Below, one piece after another: positions 11,415 through 22,906 of a DNA stretch of 64,000 nucleotides; within the stretch, counting starts at the first letter, position 1; every line of letters starts with the position of its first letter. Source of the DNA: Chalara sp. BL73 (Eukaryota > Ascomycota > Leotiomycetes > Helotiales); contig CAKJVC010000055.1 of assembly GCA_918026815.1 (NCBI GenBank), positions 362,360 to 426,359 on the forward strand. The letters run 5' to 3'. Below the pieces are notes generated by a model. It did not search any database. It was not told the DNA's origin and saw nothing but the letters and a program-made list of their open reading frames with translations. Position numbers and translations under genes: made by a program.

Positions 11415-12641
11415 CAGGCAATAGAAATTAATGATGTGAAGGAGCACATAGCGCGAAGGCAGGTACCAAATAGCCTCAGTCCGAACAATAGAGAGCCGCC
11501 ACCAGTTACCGTTACAAGCACAATCACAGTCTCGGCTACAAATATACCACCAGCAATCTCACAAGCCATTCCTCAGGCCGGTGTGCCTGCAAATCCGGCT
11601 GCAAATCCAGCTGCGGGCCCGGTTGGTTTGCCAGTAACCACAGTTACCGTGACGACTTTTACCACAATAGGAGCTCAAGCAGGACCAAACCAACCGCCTC
11701 AGACCCCAGGAGTCGCTCCTCTTCAGCCAGCTAATCCAGCTGCTGGCGTACCCCCAGGAGTCGCTCCCCCTCAGCCAGCCAATCCAGCTGGCATACCTGT
11801 CACTACAATCACCATCACAACTTTCACAACTTTAGGCGGCGGCGCAGGATCCAATCAGTCTCCTCAAACAGCAGGTATCATCGGAAGTGCAAGACCAGCT
11901 GGTGCTGGTGCCGTAGGCATCCCACAACCTCCATCTATAGTTGCACCAGCCATAAACTCAGCAACCCTAGCTCTCGATGGCCTTATCAATGGCGCACCGG
12001 GAATTTCCCCCCCTACTGGAGGAGTTGCCACTGGGGGACTTGCCAACCCTCCGGCAGGGCAGGCGACGGGGGCAGGATCATTCTTCCCAACTACACTTTT
12101 CCACACCGCGGGCATCATCGCGAGTGCCAGACCAGCTGGTGCGGGAGCCGTAGGAATACCACAACCCCCCTCCGCCGTCGCACCAGTGATCAACTCAGCA
12201 ACTCTAGCACTCGATGGGCTAATAAATGGAACTCCAGGTGCTTTCTCTCCTGGCACGAAACCTACTGGCGCACCAGCAATTCCTGTTGGTGGGGTTGCAC
12301 CTCCTGGAGTTGCCGCTCCAACCGGGGTTCAGCCAACGGGTCTCCCAGCTGGCGTAAACACAGCTACGTTAAAGGTAGCCGGTATTTTATTAAGCGCTCA
12401 GCCGGATTCGGCGGCGACCCTTGGTATCCCTCAGCCTCCAGCACCAAACGGAACACCAGCGCCCATTAACTCGGCTACGCTACGTACGGCGAAGATTGTT
12501 GGTGGAAATGCAGAGGCGGTAGTGACCGGCACACCTTCCAACTCTACTACAACACCTGTAAATGGAGGACGATCTTTGGCGGTTGGGAGAGTTGTTCAAG
12601 GATGTAGTCTCTTAGGCAGTCTGATCGCCTTCTTAGTTTGA
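11415..12641 (+). CDS. GPI-type Pro/Ala/Thr-rich cell-surface protein, 5' exon missing
   Basis: The main exon is open from an acceptor near 11414 to the stop, about 408 residues. No in-frame ATG starts it, so an upstream exon with the signal peptide must exist but is not resolved. HIARRQVPN near the beginning resembles a Kex2 cleavage site. The body contains repeated TVTVTTFTT and Pro/Ala/Gly runs. Three modules with the pattern AGI(I/L)-S-A-P-GIPQPP-INSATL follow, two of them nearly identical (about 11868-12000 and 12105-12240). The tail ends in a small-residue stretch followed by the hydrophobic CSLLGSLIAFLV, typical of GPI attachment. Probably a wall-anchored protein; specific function unknown. 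Confidence 0.65.
   Translation, partial: QAIEINDVKEHIARRQVPNSLSPNNREPPPVTVTSTITVSATNIPPAISQAIPQAGVPANPAANPAAGPVGLPVTTVTVTTFTTIGAQAGPNQPPQTPGVAPLQPANPAAGVPPGVAPPQPANPAGIPVTTITITTFTTLGGGAGSNQSPQTAGIIGSARPAGAGAVGIPQPPSIVAPAINSATLALDGLINGAPGISPPTGGVATGGLANPPAGQATGAGSFFPTTLFHTAGIIASARPAGAGAVGIPQPPSAVAPVINSATLALDGLINGTPGAFSPGTKPTGAPAIPVGGVAPPGVAAPTGVQPTGLPAGVNTATLKVAGILLSAQPDSAATLGIPQPPAPNGTPAPINSATLRTAKIVGGNAEAVVTGTPSNSTTTPVNGGRSLAVGRVVQGCSLLGSLIAFLV
11868..12240 (+). repeat. two near-identical ~46-residue coding modules
   Basis: The segments at about 11868-12000 and 12105-12240 both encode AG(I)I-SARPAGAGAVGIPQPPS followed by INSATLALDGLING. They are separated by a Gly/Pro linker. A third, diverged copy follows at about 12370-12510. 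Third-position differences show that the duplication is not very recent. Confidence 0.75.
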
Positions 12642-13419
12642 GAGTTTTATTGCACTTGTTTATCGTGTTAGATTATTTGATAAATTTGCCTCCTGGGGAT
12701 TAAATGGCATCCGCGGATGCTGAAGAGGCTAACATTTAATAAACATTATGAGGTTTCAAGTTCCACCTTTTCGCACAGCAGGTGCAGCTTATTGTGAGGC
12801 ATTCAAAAATATTACCGGAAGACATTTCTGGAATAGCAGTCAAGATAAGGAAGCTAGATATCTGAAGTTGTGAAAGGGTCCTAGATACCAGACTAAGCCT
12901 GTGGTGATGGGATAGAGGAAATAGGTTTGAAGCGGAGATAGTAAGGCAGTAATAACCTTTGCTTCATCAATACCTTTCATGAGACTGGAGAGTCGCGCCG
13001 GCTCGTGATTAATTTATAGCTACTATATTCATCTAACAACGTGATCCAGCAGGGATCACTTCCTGTCACGCAGGCTTGTATTCTTGGCTACTTCCAGCAG
13101 GGCGCAATTGCGTGGTCTTCCTCGCGATCCTCATCCCCATGAATACTAAGACCGTGCTGTTTAGGTAGAGACTAGGTGTAGACATCTTAGGATTTATTAC
13201 GATGATTGGTCGGCGCAAGGCCAAACCGCGAAATGTCAAACACATTAAGATGTGGCTCGAGCTGTGGATGGGGGTGGCTGCATGAGGCTAGAGCTCTCGC
13301 CTCGTTTTCAAGGTTATAGTATGGTTCTTTAGAGCAGCTCTACAAATTCTTTACAATAGGATTCATAGACATGCCGCTTGATAACTCTCCCCTCCTTTCG
13401 AGTCATCCTCACCATTTTC

Positions 13420-13455
<36 letters not shown>

Positions 13456-14573
13456 TAAAGAAGAACTCAATGCTATCGTGGCGTTAGCACACTGCCTACG
13501 ATATGTGGCGTCTTCCTTTTGAGCTCTGCCAAATTCCGTCCTGACTGAGCTCGACTCTCCTCAACCCTTCCTACCTCCCGCCGAATTCTCTCCTTGGCTC
13601 ATATCAATCTACACCATACTATGATCGGCCGTTGATCCGAGCCTTGCAGATGCTGTTTGTATATTGGCACACATCCCTCGCTAGTTCAACAAGCTCACTC
13701 CATCTAGGACGGTATGCTTTACGCCGACAGATGACCTGCCAGCCCATTCGGTTGCTGCCGATTTGCGCGAACGTGCAGTTGATATAACTATAAAACCGGG
13801 GAGGCATATTGTGGTGTTGGGTTGAGTTGATTTGGGCAGCAGATATCACAAAGAACCAGCTCTCTACTTTATTGTTAATGTGCTCGAGAAATAGAGACCC
13901 GCAGAGTCGACACTGTTATATTGCTTCCCCGTATAAGAGAATCATAAACAGGGCTTGGACAAGTGCAGTGTTTACAATATGCGCGGGCTCCTGACGTCTA
14001 TATCGGAGCTCAGCTGGAGCAGGGTATCCGAAATTTGTATATATCGGCAGGGAGCTGACTTGCTGATCCCGGATGGAGACAAGAAGCATGGATAATCAAG
14101 GGGCTGCCAACCACAGCCGGGCACGTTTCAACTCAGGTACATAGCCCTGCGAGATACATCGTTGGAGATCATATACAATGGTATTAAATAGGAGCAAGCT
14201 TGTAGTGGATAATATCCCTACTTGGATATGGGACATTGAGGGCGTGTCCTGTTCATGGATAGCATGTAAAGGATACATGGATTATATCTATGTGGTCTCC
14301 CTAAGCTACGGCGGACGGACTTGACTCTCAGCTCTTCGCTCTCGGAACAGATTTAATCATGTTAACTCGCTTGATTGTGAATATTAATGTTCCTTAGGCG
14401 ATAGTTGGCTCTGCGCAAAGATCCCTTGGAATTTGATGTAGTAGAATAAACGCCGTAGATGGCTTGGTTAAAGGTGACTGTTGTCCTTCGATTCTAAGAA
14501 CGAACGGTCGAAGCCTCATCCTTGACATGCACGGATCTGATGCGATATTTCTGTTCAAAGTAGCATAACGTAA
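12642..14573. other. gene-poor region with long homopolymer
   Basis: About 1.9 kb between the GPI-type gene and the acyl-CoA ligase. Only short motif-free frames are present. The poly(C) tract at 13421 is listed separately. Confidence 0.4.
13421..13454 (+). repeat. poly(C)34 homopolymer
   Basis: Thirty-four consecutive C residues followed by GTAAAG. On the minus strand this is poly(G), able to form quadruplexes; the C strand can form an i-motif. Length is expected to vary and may be misassembled. Confidence 0.9.
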
Positions 14574-16392
14574 CTATAGTTTTGAACTACGGTCCTTTTC
14601 ATGATACTTTGCCCTTAATGACTTCCTAAGAATTTTCCCACTTGGGCTCCTTGGGACAGAATCCACCCACCGAATCCCTCCTCTTAGTCTTTTGTAGTAA
14701 GAGACTCTTTGGTTTACCCACTCATGGATCTCCTTCGCCATTTCTTCTGTTCCTTTGACACCTCTTGCCAGTACAATAAAAGCCATTGGCACTTCTGTAC
14801 CCTGTTCCGGTTTGTCAACGCCGATGACTGCTGCATCTTGGACTTCGGGACAAGCCAATAACAAACCCTCAAGCTCTGCTGGCGCAACCTGAAAGCCTTT
14901 GTATTTAATCAATTCTTTGGCACGATCAGTAATAAATAGGTTTCCTTCGGCATCTTGATAGCCAACATCGCCAGTTTTGAAATAGCCATCTTTTGTCAGA
15001 GCGTGCCTCGTGCTTTCAACATTGTTCAAATATCCCTGAAACACATTTGGGCCTTTGATCCAGAGTTCTCCGGTCTCTCCCACCGGAAGCTCGATTTCTT
15101 CAGGAGACATATACTTCACGGTTTGATTGGCAAGCAAAAGGCCAACAGAGCCAACGTGTGCATACCACGTCTCCCAAGGCTGCGAGTGGGTGGTAGGGGA
15201 CGCCTCGGAGAGCCCGTATCCTTGCTTGATTGGAACCTTCAGCCGTTGATAAACTGCGTCAACGAGTTCTCTTGTCAAAGGCGCTGCTCCAGAACTCATC
15301 ATTCTTAAAGAGCTTAGATCGTAGCCTGCAACGATATCGCTCTTCGCAAGTTGGAGCAGGACTGGGGGGACGACATAGGCCAAGGTGATTCTGTACTCTT
15401 GGATGTATGAACAGAAGTCCTTCAGGTTATACTTGCTCATCACTATGAGTTCAAGTCCGTTAAACAAAGCCTGGTGCACAAGTGATGTGAGCCCTAGGTT
15501 TCACTTAGGTTAATAGGACGATAAGCTCAGGTTTGGGTAATTACCATAAATATGATAAAAGGGAAGGAATCCAAGTAGGCTGTCGCCCTTGTTTCCACGG
15601 CCGCCTTGCCATGCGAGGTTTACACCTTCACCTGCTTTCAGCATGAGGATATTCGAGATTATGTTTCTATGTGATAACATGACTCCTTTTGGATACCCTG
15701 TTGTTCCGCTGCTATATACAATAAAAGCAAGGTCTTGTCCCGGGTTTTTTACGATTGTCCGAGGCGATTCCGAACCTTGAGTTGACCTAGAATCGCAGAT
15801 TTCAGTAAAATGTTTGAATTTCTCGTGCCGCCCATCTTCGATGAGTATTATTCGGTCTTCCTTAATACCAGCAATCTTTGCGGCGGCACGTGCATTGCTC
15901 AAGAGAGACTGATGTGTGACTATGGCGTTCGCGCCAGAATCCTTTAGCTGGAATACCAGCTCGCTGATAGTATAACTGGCGTTGGCAGGAGAAACGATCC
16001 CGCCTGCCCAATGTGTTCCCCAAATTACTATTGGTATGTCGATAGAGTTCAGGCAATAGACGAGAAGCACTTCATTCTTTGTCCAATTCAAAGTCTGTTT
16101 CAAACCCCTCCCAAATCCGATTGTGGCGGATTTTACATCGGCATAGCTGTATGACCTGTGTGAGACTGAATCGATATAAATGGCTATAGATCTTTTTATC
16201 AGCCATCATAATTTAGAAAACTAGTACCCGAAACCTCACTCTTTGAATCTGGGAACTCTGTTTCTCTCTCGAATAGAAATGTCCAAAGGTCAGTCTGCGG
16301 TATCTCGATATCGGGGAAACTATTATGACCAGCAATGTAAGCACGAGACTTTGCGGGAAATTGAGGAAGACTTACGTTGATTTGGTAGGCAT
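14574..16392 (-). CDS. 4-coumarate-CoA ligase-like acyl-CoA synthetase with peroxisomal signal
   Basis: Four exons: 16392-16376, 16319-16240, 16165-15545 and 15493-14574, spliced length 1638 nt, 545 residues. It is an ANL-superfamily adenylating enzyme: carboxylic acid + ATP + CoA gives acyl-CoA. Visible motifs are the P-loop YSSGTTGYPKGV, GYGLSEASP, the TGDVGYQD aspartate, KGFQVAPAELE, and PRSPSGKILRK with the catalytic lysine. The C-terminus is SKL, a canonical PTS1, so it should act in peroxisomes and feed beta-oxidation. The N-terminus IEIPQTDLWTFLFER fits fungal 4CL-like ligases. The substrate cannot be read from sequence; neighbours suggest an organic acid from ring cleavage. It is divergent from the ALDH at 16871, sharing a 478-bp promoter. 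Confidence 0.92.
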
Positions 16393-16514
16393 TGTATTCT
16401 CAGTTGAAACGACTACTCAAACAACAATTAAGTGGCCGAGATGTGGAGAAAATAGGAAAGAAAACTCAGAAATGACAAGATATGATTACCCGTGAATCAT
16501 GTTCCAAAAACCCG

Positions 16515-16547
16515 ATACCGAGGTATAGCATGATTGATTTCTCGGTA
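16515..16547. promoter_or_regulatory. inverted repeat TACCGAG...CTCGGTA in a divergent promoter
   Basis: Heptamers TACCGAG (16516-16522) and CTCGGTA (16541-16547) form an inverted repeat with an 18-bp spacer, between the divergent ligase and ALDH genes. This geometry suits a dimeric Zn2Cys6 regulator, and two such regulators lie downstream. The assignment is inference. Confidence 0.3.
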
Positions 16548-16870
16548 CCCTTTTACGATCCAAAACAAGCCCTACTACTTCCTTGGAGAGATAATTGTGC
16601 AGACTTCCGCCACGTCTTTGCGGAAATGCGAGTCCGTGGAAATGATTTCCCAGCCCCGTGTGCCCACAGCATGTTTTTGAGAGTACGATCTGATATGATT
16701 ATAAAAAATGTATCTAAGTCCATTGGAAGGCTAGTGGCGCGAGATATTGGAAACACTTTTAAGGCTATTTGAACTCGTGATTAACGCTTCGCTTCCTTAA
16801 GAAAGATACCCTAAAGCCACACATTCTCTTCTAGAATATCTCTTTCCCATTGATCATCTCTTCTTCAATT

Positions 16871-18456
16871 ATGACTACTATATCTATCAAGTCAGATCTG
16901 CTATATCCATCACTCTTCGGCTCTCAAGGGCTGATCGCTGGGACTTGGAGGTCGGCACAAACAAAACAAACGTTTCCAGTTATAGAGCCATCGTCCGGAA
17001 ACGTACTTGGCCACTGTGCAAATTTTAGCCAGCACGATTTTGTGGAAGCAATAGATAGTGCACATGAAGGGTACCAAACTTTCAGCGCAAGCACAACTGC
17101 GAAAGAACGGGGAGCGATTTTGAGAAGGTGGAATGATTTGATACTTCAAAACTCAAATGACTGTAAGCGTTGGACCGTCCCTTCAAGATGAGCAATCCTG
17201 ACAAAAACCAAAGTAGCAAAAATATTGTCTTTAGAGAATGGTAAGACATTTGCTGAAGCAAAAGGAGAAATAAACTACAGCGCATCATTCGTCTCCTGGT
17301 TTGCAGAGGAGGCTACCCGATCTTACGGGGATATTATTCCCTCCTCCACCCATGATACCACCATTTTGACATTTAAAGAGCCGGTGGGTGTTTGTGGTAT
17401 CATAACTCCGTGGAACTTCCCCGCAGCAATGATTACAAGGAAAATCGCTCCAGCATTAGCCGCAGGTTGTTCAGTGGTGATAAAGCCGCCGAGTGAAACC
17501 CCATTTAGTTGCATCGCTCTTGCAAAACTGGCATTAGAAGCCGGGGTTCCAAGCTCATGCTTACATGTTGTTCCGACCAAGGACAGAATCGCGTCCCTTG
17601 TCCTCGCTACTCACCCAAAGGTCAAGAAATTGAGCTTTACTGGCTCCACCGAGGTAGGGAAGATGCTGACGGAACTTGCAGCCGCAACCATGAAGAGGGT
17701 AAGTATGGAGTTAGGAGGGAATGCTCCTTTCATTGTATTTAATGATGCGAATCTGGATCTCGCTGTAGCGGGTGCCATGGTCGCAAAATTTCGTTGTTCT
17801 GGACAGACCTGCGTGGTAATTAATCTCCCCCGCGTCTTGAATATTTGCAAACTGACGGCCTGTAGTGCGCTAATCGCATACTTGTTCAGAGCTCTATCCT
17901 TGGGGAGTTTACTGAAAAACTTGTGAGCAAGGTTAAGGAATTGAAGCTTGGGCCAGGTCTGGCCGAAGGTACTACCCAGGGTCCTCTTGTGAACGCGGCG
18001 GCCGTAGAAAAAGTCTCAAGCCATGTAAAAGACGCAATTAGCAAGGGTGGAATAGTGAGAACAGGAGGGAAAGCCCCTTTGGACCTCCCAGGCTTCTTTT
18101 TTGAGCCCACGGTCATCACCAATGCGACGACGGATATGGCGGTAGCAAATGACGAGACATTTGGACCGCTTGCGGCAATATTTAGTTTTGACACCGAAGA
18201 GGAAGCGGTAGATATGGCCAATTGCACTGAGTACGGACTTGCGGGATATTTCTTTAGTAAGGACATTGGGAGGGTGCTTAGAGTGGCGAAGAAGCTCCAG
18301 TGTGGGATGGTGGGTGTTAATACTGGACTGATTAGCGCAGCTGAGTCGCCATTCGGAGGAATTAAAGAGTCTGGGCTTGGGAGGGAGGGGAGTCGCTATG
18401 GGCTTGCTGAGTATCAGTATATTAAAGCTGTTACAATTGGAAACAATCAAGATTAG
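16871..18456 (+). CDS. NAD(P)-dependent aldehyde dehydrogenase (succinate-semialdehyde dehydrogenase type)
   Basis: Three exons: 16871-17162, 17217-17815 and 17866-18456, 493 residues, in frame. It is an ALDH-superfamily enzyme oxidising an aldehyde to an acid. Motifs are ITPWNFP, the cofactor loop FTGSTEVG, the general-base glutamate in MELGGNAP, the nucleophile in SGQTC (the second intron falls just after GQTCV), and ETFGPLAAIF. Overall resemblance is to the succinate-semialdehyde dehydrogenase group, but that group accepts various substrates. It has no targeting signal, so it is probably cytosolic. Head-to-head with the SKL acyl-CoA ligase, it is a natural supplier of that ligase's acid substrate. 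Confidence 0.92.
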
Positions 18457-19101
18457 GGGAATTGCACATTTCTAAAGATGACTTGAGTGGATGAATACTG
18501 GACTAGTTAGCTCTGGGAATCTTGGATGTGCCTCTAAGTCTCAATCTCTCACCGAGCCGCTACTTGTGAAATCTAGAATCCAGCCGCATTGGCAAATGGA
18601 GAATAGAGTTCATCCGCCCTTCTGGCCGCTCATGGCCGCATCGCGGAGGGGGGATGGTGATTAGTATATATGCTCGCCCCGTACTGCTCGCAAGATGCAG
18701 TCTCGTCTGACGAACTGAGGTTCTCCTCTTGCTATAATTTTTAATTATCCTTAGCTTGGAGGCTTTGTTCAGTACCTCCCCCGCATTAGCAAAGAACCCA
18801 CTCTTGGATCTTGGATGTGTGGCGCAGGAACCCCGCATCTTAAATATGTAAAATAACCTTGTAACCTTAACCTTTCTAAATTATCAATGTAACATCCTGC
18901 CCCGGCGTTTTGGGTCAAGTGTTTTGAACCCCTCAAGATACAACAAGCATACACCATTCGCTACTAAAACAAGCCGGCAATAAATAACACAGCAGCTGTT
19001 CTTGCCGTTACGGTCCTCAGATCTCATAAGCATAGGGCAACTGCATATATGGTGTGAATGGTTGTGGATCGATCCTACCTCCATTTGTGTTTCGTACATA
19101 C
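18457..19101. other. intergenic region upstream of the bZIP gene
   Basis: 645 bp between the ALDH stop and the bZIP start. Nothing specific is recognised; the bZIP palindrome found elsewhere in the cluster is absent here. Confidence 0.35.
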
Positions 19102-20988
19102 ATGGAGTCGGTACGGGTAGAATGCGCTCCTATGGCTCGAAAGAGGGTCCGCACTGTGTCAAACCTTACGGAGGAGCAGATTCGCAAGAAGCGAGGCAGT
19201 GACCGAGATGCTCAGCGCGCATTTCGAGAACGAACAAGGTCGCGCATTCAGAATCTTGAGGACGAGCTTCGAACACTCAAGGCAGGAAAAGATGGTCAGT
19301 CGGCTGCTTTACAGAAAGAGGTCCAGGATTTACAGAAAGAGAACGAGCAACTGAAGCATCATTTAAAGAAAATCCACGAGCTTGCTGGTGCAGCCGGCGT
19401 GGATGGACACAATGAAGTGGAAAGTTCGATCATAGTAAATGTTCCAGAAGTCAGGCAACCCGTGGCTGACCAAAGGGAGAACGCGGATGTGGAAAATTCC
19501 CAAGAAACAGCAGAGCATTTTGCTATCACATTGGAAACACGGTCACCTATAACAGTCCCTGTGGCTGAAAGAGAACCCGAGGGCATTTCAATGAATCGAA
19601 GATCCGTACACATTGCCGACGTGGACCGAACGACAGGAAATACTAGTCCCCGTCTTTTCTCACATGATTTATTTCGTGGGCAGGAGTCTCTCGCTAATTC
19701 TGCAAATACGAATACTCACCCTGGAGGCCACGATCATCAGGACTCGAGCATGTCTGGGTACGCTCAATCACCACGTTTCGATATGCCCTATCCATCACCA
19801 CCAACAAATAATCCTGTTTCGGAACAACAAACTGTTACCGAAGTGCCATTAAGCACAGAAAAAGAAAATGAACCACCTTTACTCGTTGAAAATCTGTCTT
19901 CAGACTCAATCACGAGTCACTACTCACCAAGCCAAGAGGATGTGGAAAATATTTCATTACTTACAACAGTTCCAAATGCCAGATGGCTTTCAAACAATAT
20001 AGAATACGCCGAATACCCCACTTCACAGCAATTTCAACCCACTTCTGAGAACAAGACTGGCGGTAGGTTATCTCCCCGGCACTATCTTGTTCAATGCTGA
20101 CCCCTCTTCTACAACAGATGAATACCTTGACAGTGCAATCGCTGCTACTCAGATGCTGCCCGCTTCATCACATTCTTCTCGCGAATCTAATATATCTCCA
20201 GCTGTATCTATCTCGTCACACTGGGCAGAGCCTCGTTTGTCCAAGTATACAATCCTTCCAAGACATTTCGCCGCAACTTGTCCCCTTGATCGGATCCTCC
20301 TCGATTTTCTGTCTTCTCGCCGGCTTTTAGCTTCGCAGGGCACTCCCCTGAGTGCGTTGGTGGGACCATTGAGGCCAGCTATATCAGGTTTACTAGATCC
20401 AAAACTTAACACTAAGGCGCATCCGTCAAGTCGCGTGATGGTGGATGTTGTCGCCACGTTCGTAGATACCAATCTCAGGGAGAAGTTGGGATTTTTGTAT
20501 ATTATGTATGCTACTATGCGTGTAAATTCAACCTTCCCTGCACCCGCAAACACAACTAATAAGTCGCTGATAGTGGTTAATCGCAACCGATCAAGAATCT
20601 TATGAAAACCTACCGTCCTGGCTTCATCCAACAGTATTACAGGTGATGGTCCCACACGCAGCTTGGATAGACAATATTCCTTGGTAATTGTGCCCAATTA
20701 ATCGCTTTGGCTTACTGATTATAACCTGCTTATAGGCCTCGTGTGCGAGATGTCCTAATTCAGAACCCGCTAAAGTACCCATTCAGAGACTTCTCGGAGA
20801 TGTACGCAAGGTGTGCAAGGTTAAACTGGCCATTTGAGCCAATGGATGCTGTCATGCCCGGTGGAGCAGATGGACATGTGTTATTGAATCCTCTCTTCGA
20901 AAAACATGTGCGCAGGCTAGAGTGTTGGTCTGTAGGCGAGTTGTTTGAGAAGAGATTCCCTGAACTTGCGGCTGAGATGAGAGTTTGA
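19102..20988 (+). CDS. bZIP transcription factor with DUF3425 domain
   Basis: Four exons: 19102-20062, 20118-20521, 20574-20683 and 20736-20988, 575 residues. The first ATG is at 19102; MARKRVRTVSN at 19132 is an alternative start. A basic region (RKKRGSDRDAQRAFRERTRSRI) runs into a leucine-zipper-like coiled coil with LEDELRTLKAG and LQKEVQDLQKENEQL. A long Ser/Pro-rich linker follows. The C-terminal half (LDRILLDFLSSRR, WLHPTVLQVMVPHAAWID, WPRVRDVLIQNP, FRDFSEMY) is DUF3425, a module fused to bZIPs in many fungal pathway regulators. It is expected to bind AP-1-like TGASTCA sites, and such palindromes are found in neighbouring promoters. It is a good candidate for the local regulator. Confidence 0.93.
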
Positions 20989-21542
20989 CCAAATAGCTTC
21001 GGTATCGGTTTGCCCAAAATGCAGCACGAGTTCAAGCTGTTATGGCTCAACTGTTCAATTTTGGACCTGAGGTCAGCGACACATATTATCTGTTTTCGTA
21101 GTATTAGTAAGAACTGTGTCGCGATACATTTGAGGTCGATTTAACGCTTTTCCGTGACATTACGCAGGTTCAAATAATCAAGTTGTGGCGCACCCCCATC
21201 ATGACACTAAGCCCTAGTATTGACCTGACTCATGCCATCTCACCGCTTTCCTCTCGGAAGCTGCCGTCTGCTTACAACACCAGTGTTCTTCTTGGCATGA
21301 GTAATGTCCAAGGAACGCAGCACGAGCATCATTGCAAAACCGAAGGAGAACATTCACAGAAGTGGCTGAAAGATATTGAATCTACTTTTGGCATAACCAT
21401 TTTTTCGAGGATGTGGGAATCAACAGTTGATAATCTGGAGGATCGCCTTCGGACGGAACATTTCTTGTTCGCCTTTACCTTCTTTCTTCTTCATCTACAT
21501 TATCTACATCATCCACGCACAAAGTACACAAGTGCCTAAAAC
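20989..21542. promoter_or_regulatory. promoter region of the OYE gene with a TGACTCA site
   Basis: TGACTCATG begins at 21226, about 310 bp before the OYE start. It matches 9 of the 11 bases of the cluster palindrome. The 357-nt open frame here has no recognisable motif and is probably chance or 5' UTR. Confidence 0.4.
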
Positions 21543-22643
21543 ATGCCAGAACTCCTCTCCCCAATTCACATTGGAAATGTGGAGGTGAAGCACCGTGTTG
21601 TAATGGCTCCTATGACCCGCTACCGTGCAGATGACAACCATGTCCATCTTGATATGGTCGCAGAATACTACGCACAACGAGCATCAGTACCGGGCACATT
21701 CATTATATCAGAAGCTACATTCATTGCGCCGCAAGCTGGGGGGTTTTCATGTGCACCTGGAATCTACAACGAAGCTCAGATCAACGCATGGAGAAAAGTG
21801 ACCGATGCTGTGCATTCAAAGGGCAGTTATATCTTCTGCCAACTATGGGCTCTTGGGCGTGCTGCAAATCCCGAGGTTCTTCAAGCTGAAGGCCATAAAT
21901 TGGTGTCTAGTAGCAACCTTCCGATGTCCGAAGACTCAGCTACCCCCGAACCCCTTAGCGAAGCAGAAATTCGGACTTTCATTGAGTATTACGCTACAGC
22001 GGCGAAGAATGCCGTCAAAGCAGGGTTTGACGGTGTGGAGATTCATGGAGCCAACGGCTATCTAGTCGACCAATTTCTGCAAGACAAATGTAATAACAGA
22101 GAGGATGGCTGGGGTGGTAGTATTGAAAAGCGCGCGCGCTTCGGTATAGAAGTTGCTACAGCTGTTGCTTCAGCGATTGGACCAGAACGAGTGGGTTATC
22201 GTGTCAGCCCTTACAGTCCTTTCCAGGGCATGAAGATGGATGATCCAGTTCCTCAATTCACATTTCTCGTCAGCCACCTGAAGGCCCTCAAACTCGCTTA
22301 CATTCACATTATCGAATCAAGGATATCAGGCGCTGGGGATATAGAGGGGACTGAGAATGTTGATTTCCTCGTTGACGTTTGGGGCGAATCTGGGACGATA
22401 ATTCTTGCCGGAGGTTTTACGCCTGAATCTGCCACTGCGGCTTTGAGAAAACATGGCAGAGATAATATGGTAATTGCTTTCGGTCGCATTTTCCTGGCGA
22501 ATCCAGATCTTCCCTTCCGCATTTCTGAAAGATTACCCCTTACGAAGTATAACCGGGATACGTTTTACATTGAGAAGTCTCCAATTGGTTTCATAGATTA
22601 TCCATTTAGCGATGCTTTCCAGAGCCCTGGAATCAAAACGTAA
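21543..22643 (+). CDS. old yellow enzyme family NADPH:FMN ene-reductase
   Basis: Intronless, 366 residues, full family length. An FMN TIM-barrel flavoprotein that reduces activated C=C bonds, as in enones. Motifs are HRVVMAPMTRYRA near the N-terminus, then HGANGYLVDQFLQD with the substrate-binding His/Asn pair and the catalytic Tyr (HxxNxY), then NNREDGWGGSIEKRARF, and the phosphate-binding AGGFTPESA. It falls in the classical class of OYE-like reductases. Its position between the bZIP and the lactonase-like gene suggests reduction of an unsaturated ketone before ring oxidation. No targeting signal, so presumably cytosolic. Confidence 0.94.
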   Translation: MPELLSPIHIGNVEVKHRVVMAPMTRYRADDNHVHLDMVAEYYAQRASVPGTFIISEATFIAPQAGGFSCAPGIYNEAQINAWRKVTDAVHSKGSYIFCQLWALGRAANPEVLQAEGHKLVSSSNLPMSEDSATPEPLSEAEIRTFIEYYATAAKNAVKAGFDGVEIHGANGYLVDQFLQDKCNNREDGWGGSIEKRARFGIEVATAVASAIGPERVGYRVSPYSPFQGMKMDDPVPQFTFLVSHLKALKLAYIHIIESRISGAGDIEGTENVDFLVDVWGESGTIILAGGFTPESATAALRKHGRDNMVIAFGRIFLANPDLPFRISERLPLTKYNRDTFYIEKSPIGFIDYPFSDAFQSPGIKT

Positions 22644-22906
22644 GGACAAATTGTGGAATTTTATCGTTGATTGAAAAAATTTGAGGCCATTACTTCTGTA
22701 TATATTATCACATTGTAGAGCTCAGAGTGGGTGCGAGATATAAATTACAGAACTGTTGTATACACAGCCAGTACCATCGCCGAATAAAAAGTTAACCCCC
22801 TTTGGGTTCTTGATGTTTATCTCTCACTGATCAATATCAAGCAATTGAATGGGAAACAATACTCAATATCAAGACTTTCAACGATTTAAATGCCCTAAAT
22901 TTTCCT

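Noticed and set aside
11864..12256. 130-residue minus-strand frame inside the GPI-type gene
   Set aside because: Shadow of the repeated Pro/Ala modules.
21183..21539. 118-residue plus-strand frame just before the OYE gene
   Set aside because: No motif; ends 3 bp before the OYE ATG and is best read as promoter and 5' UTR.
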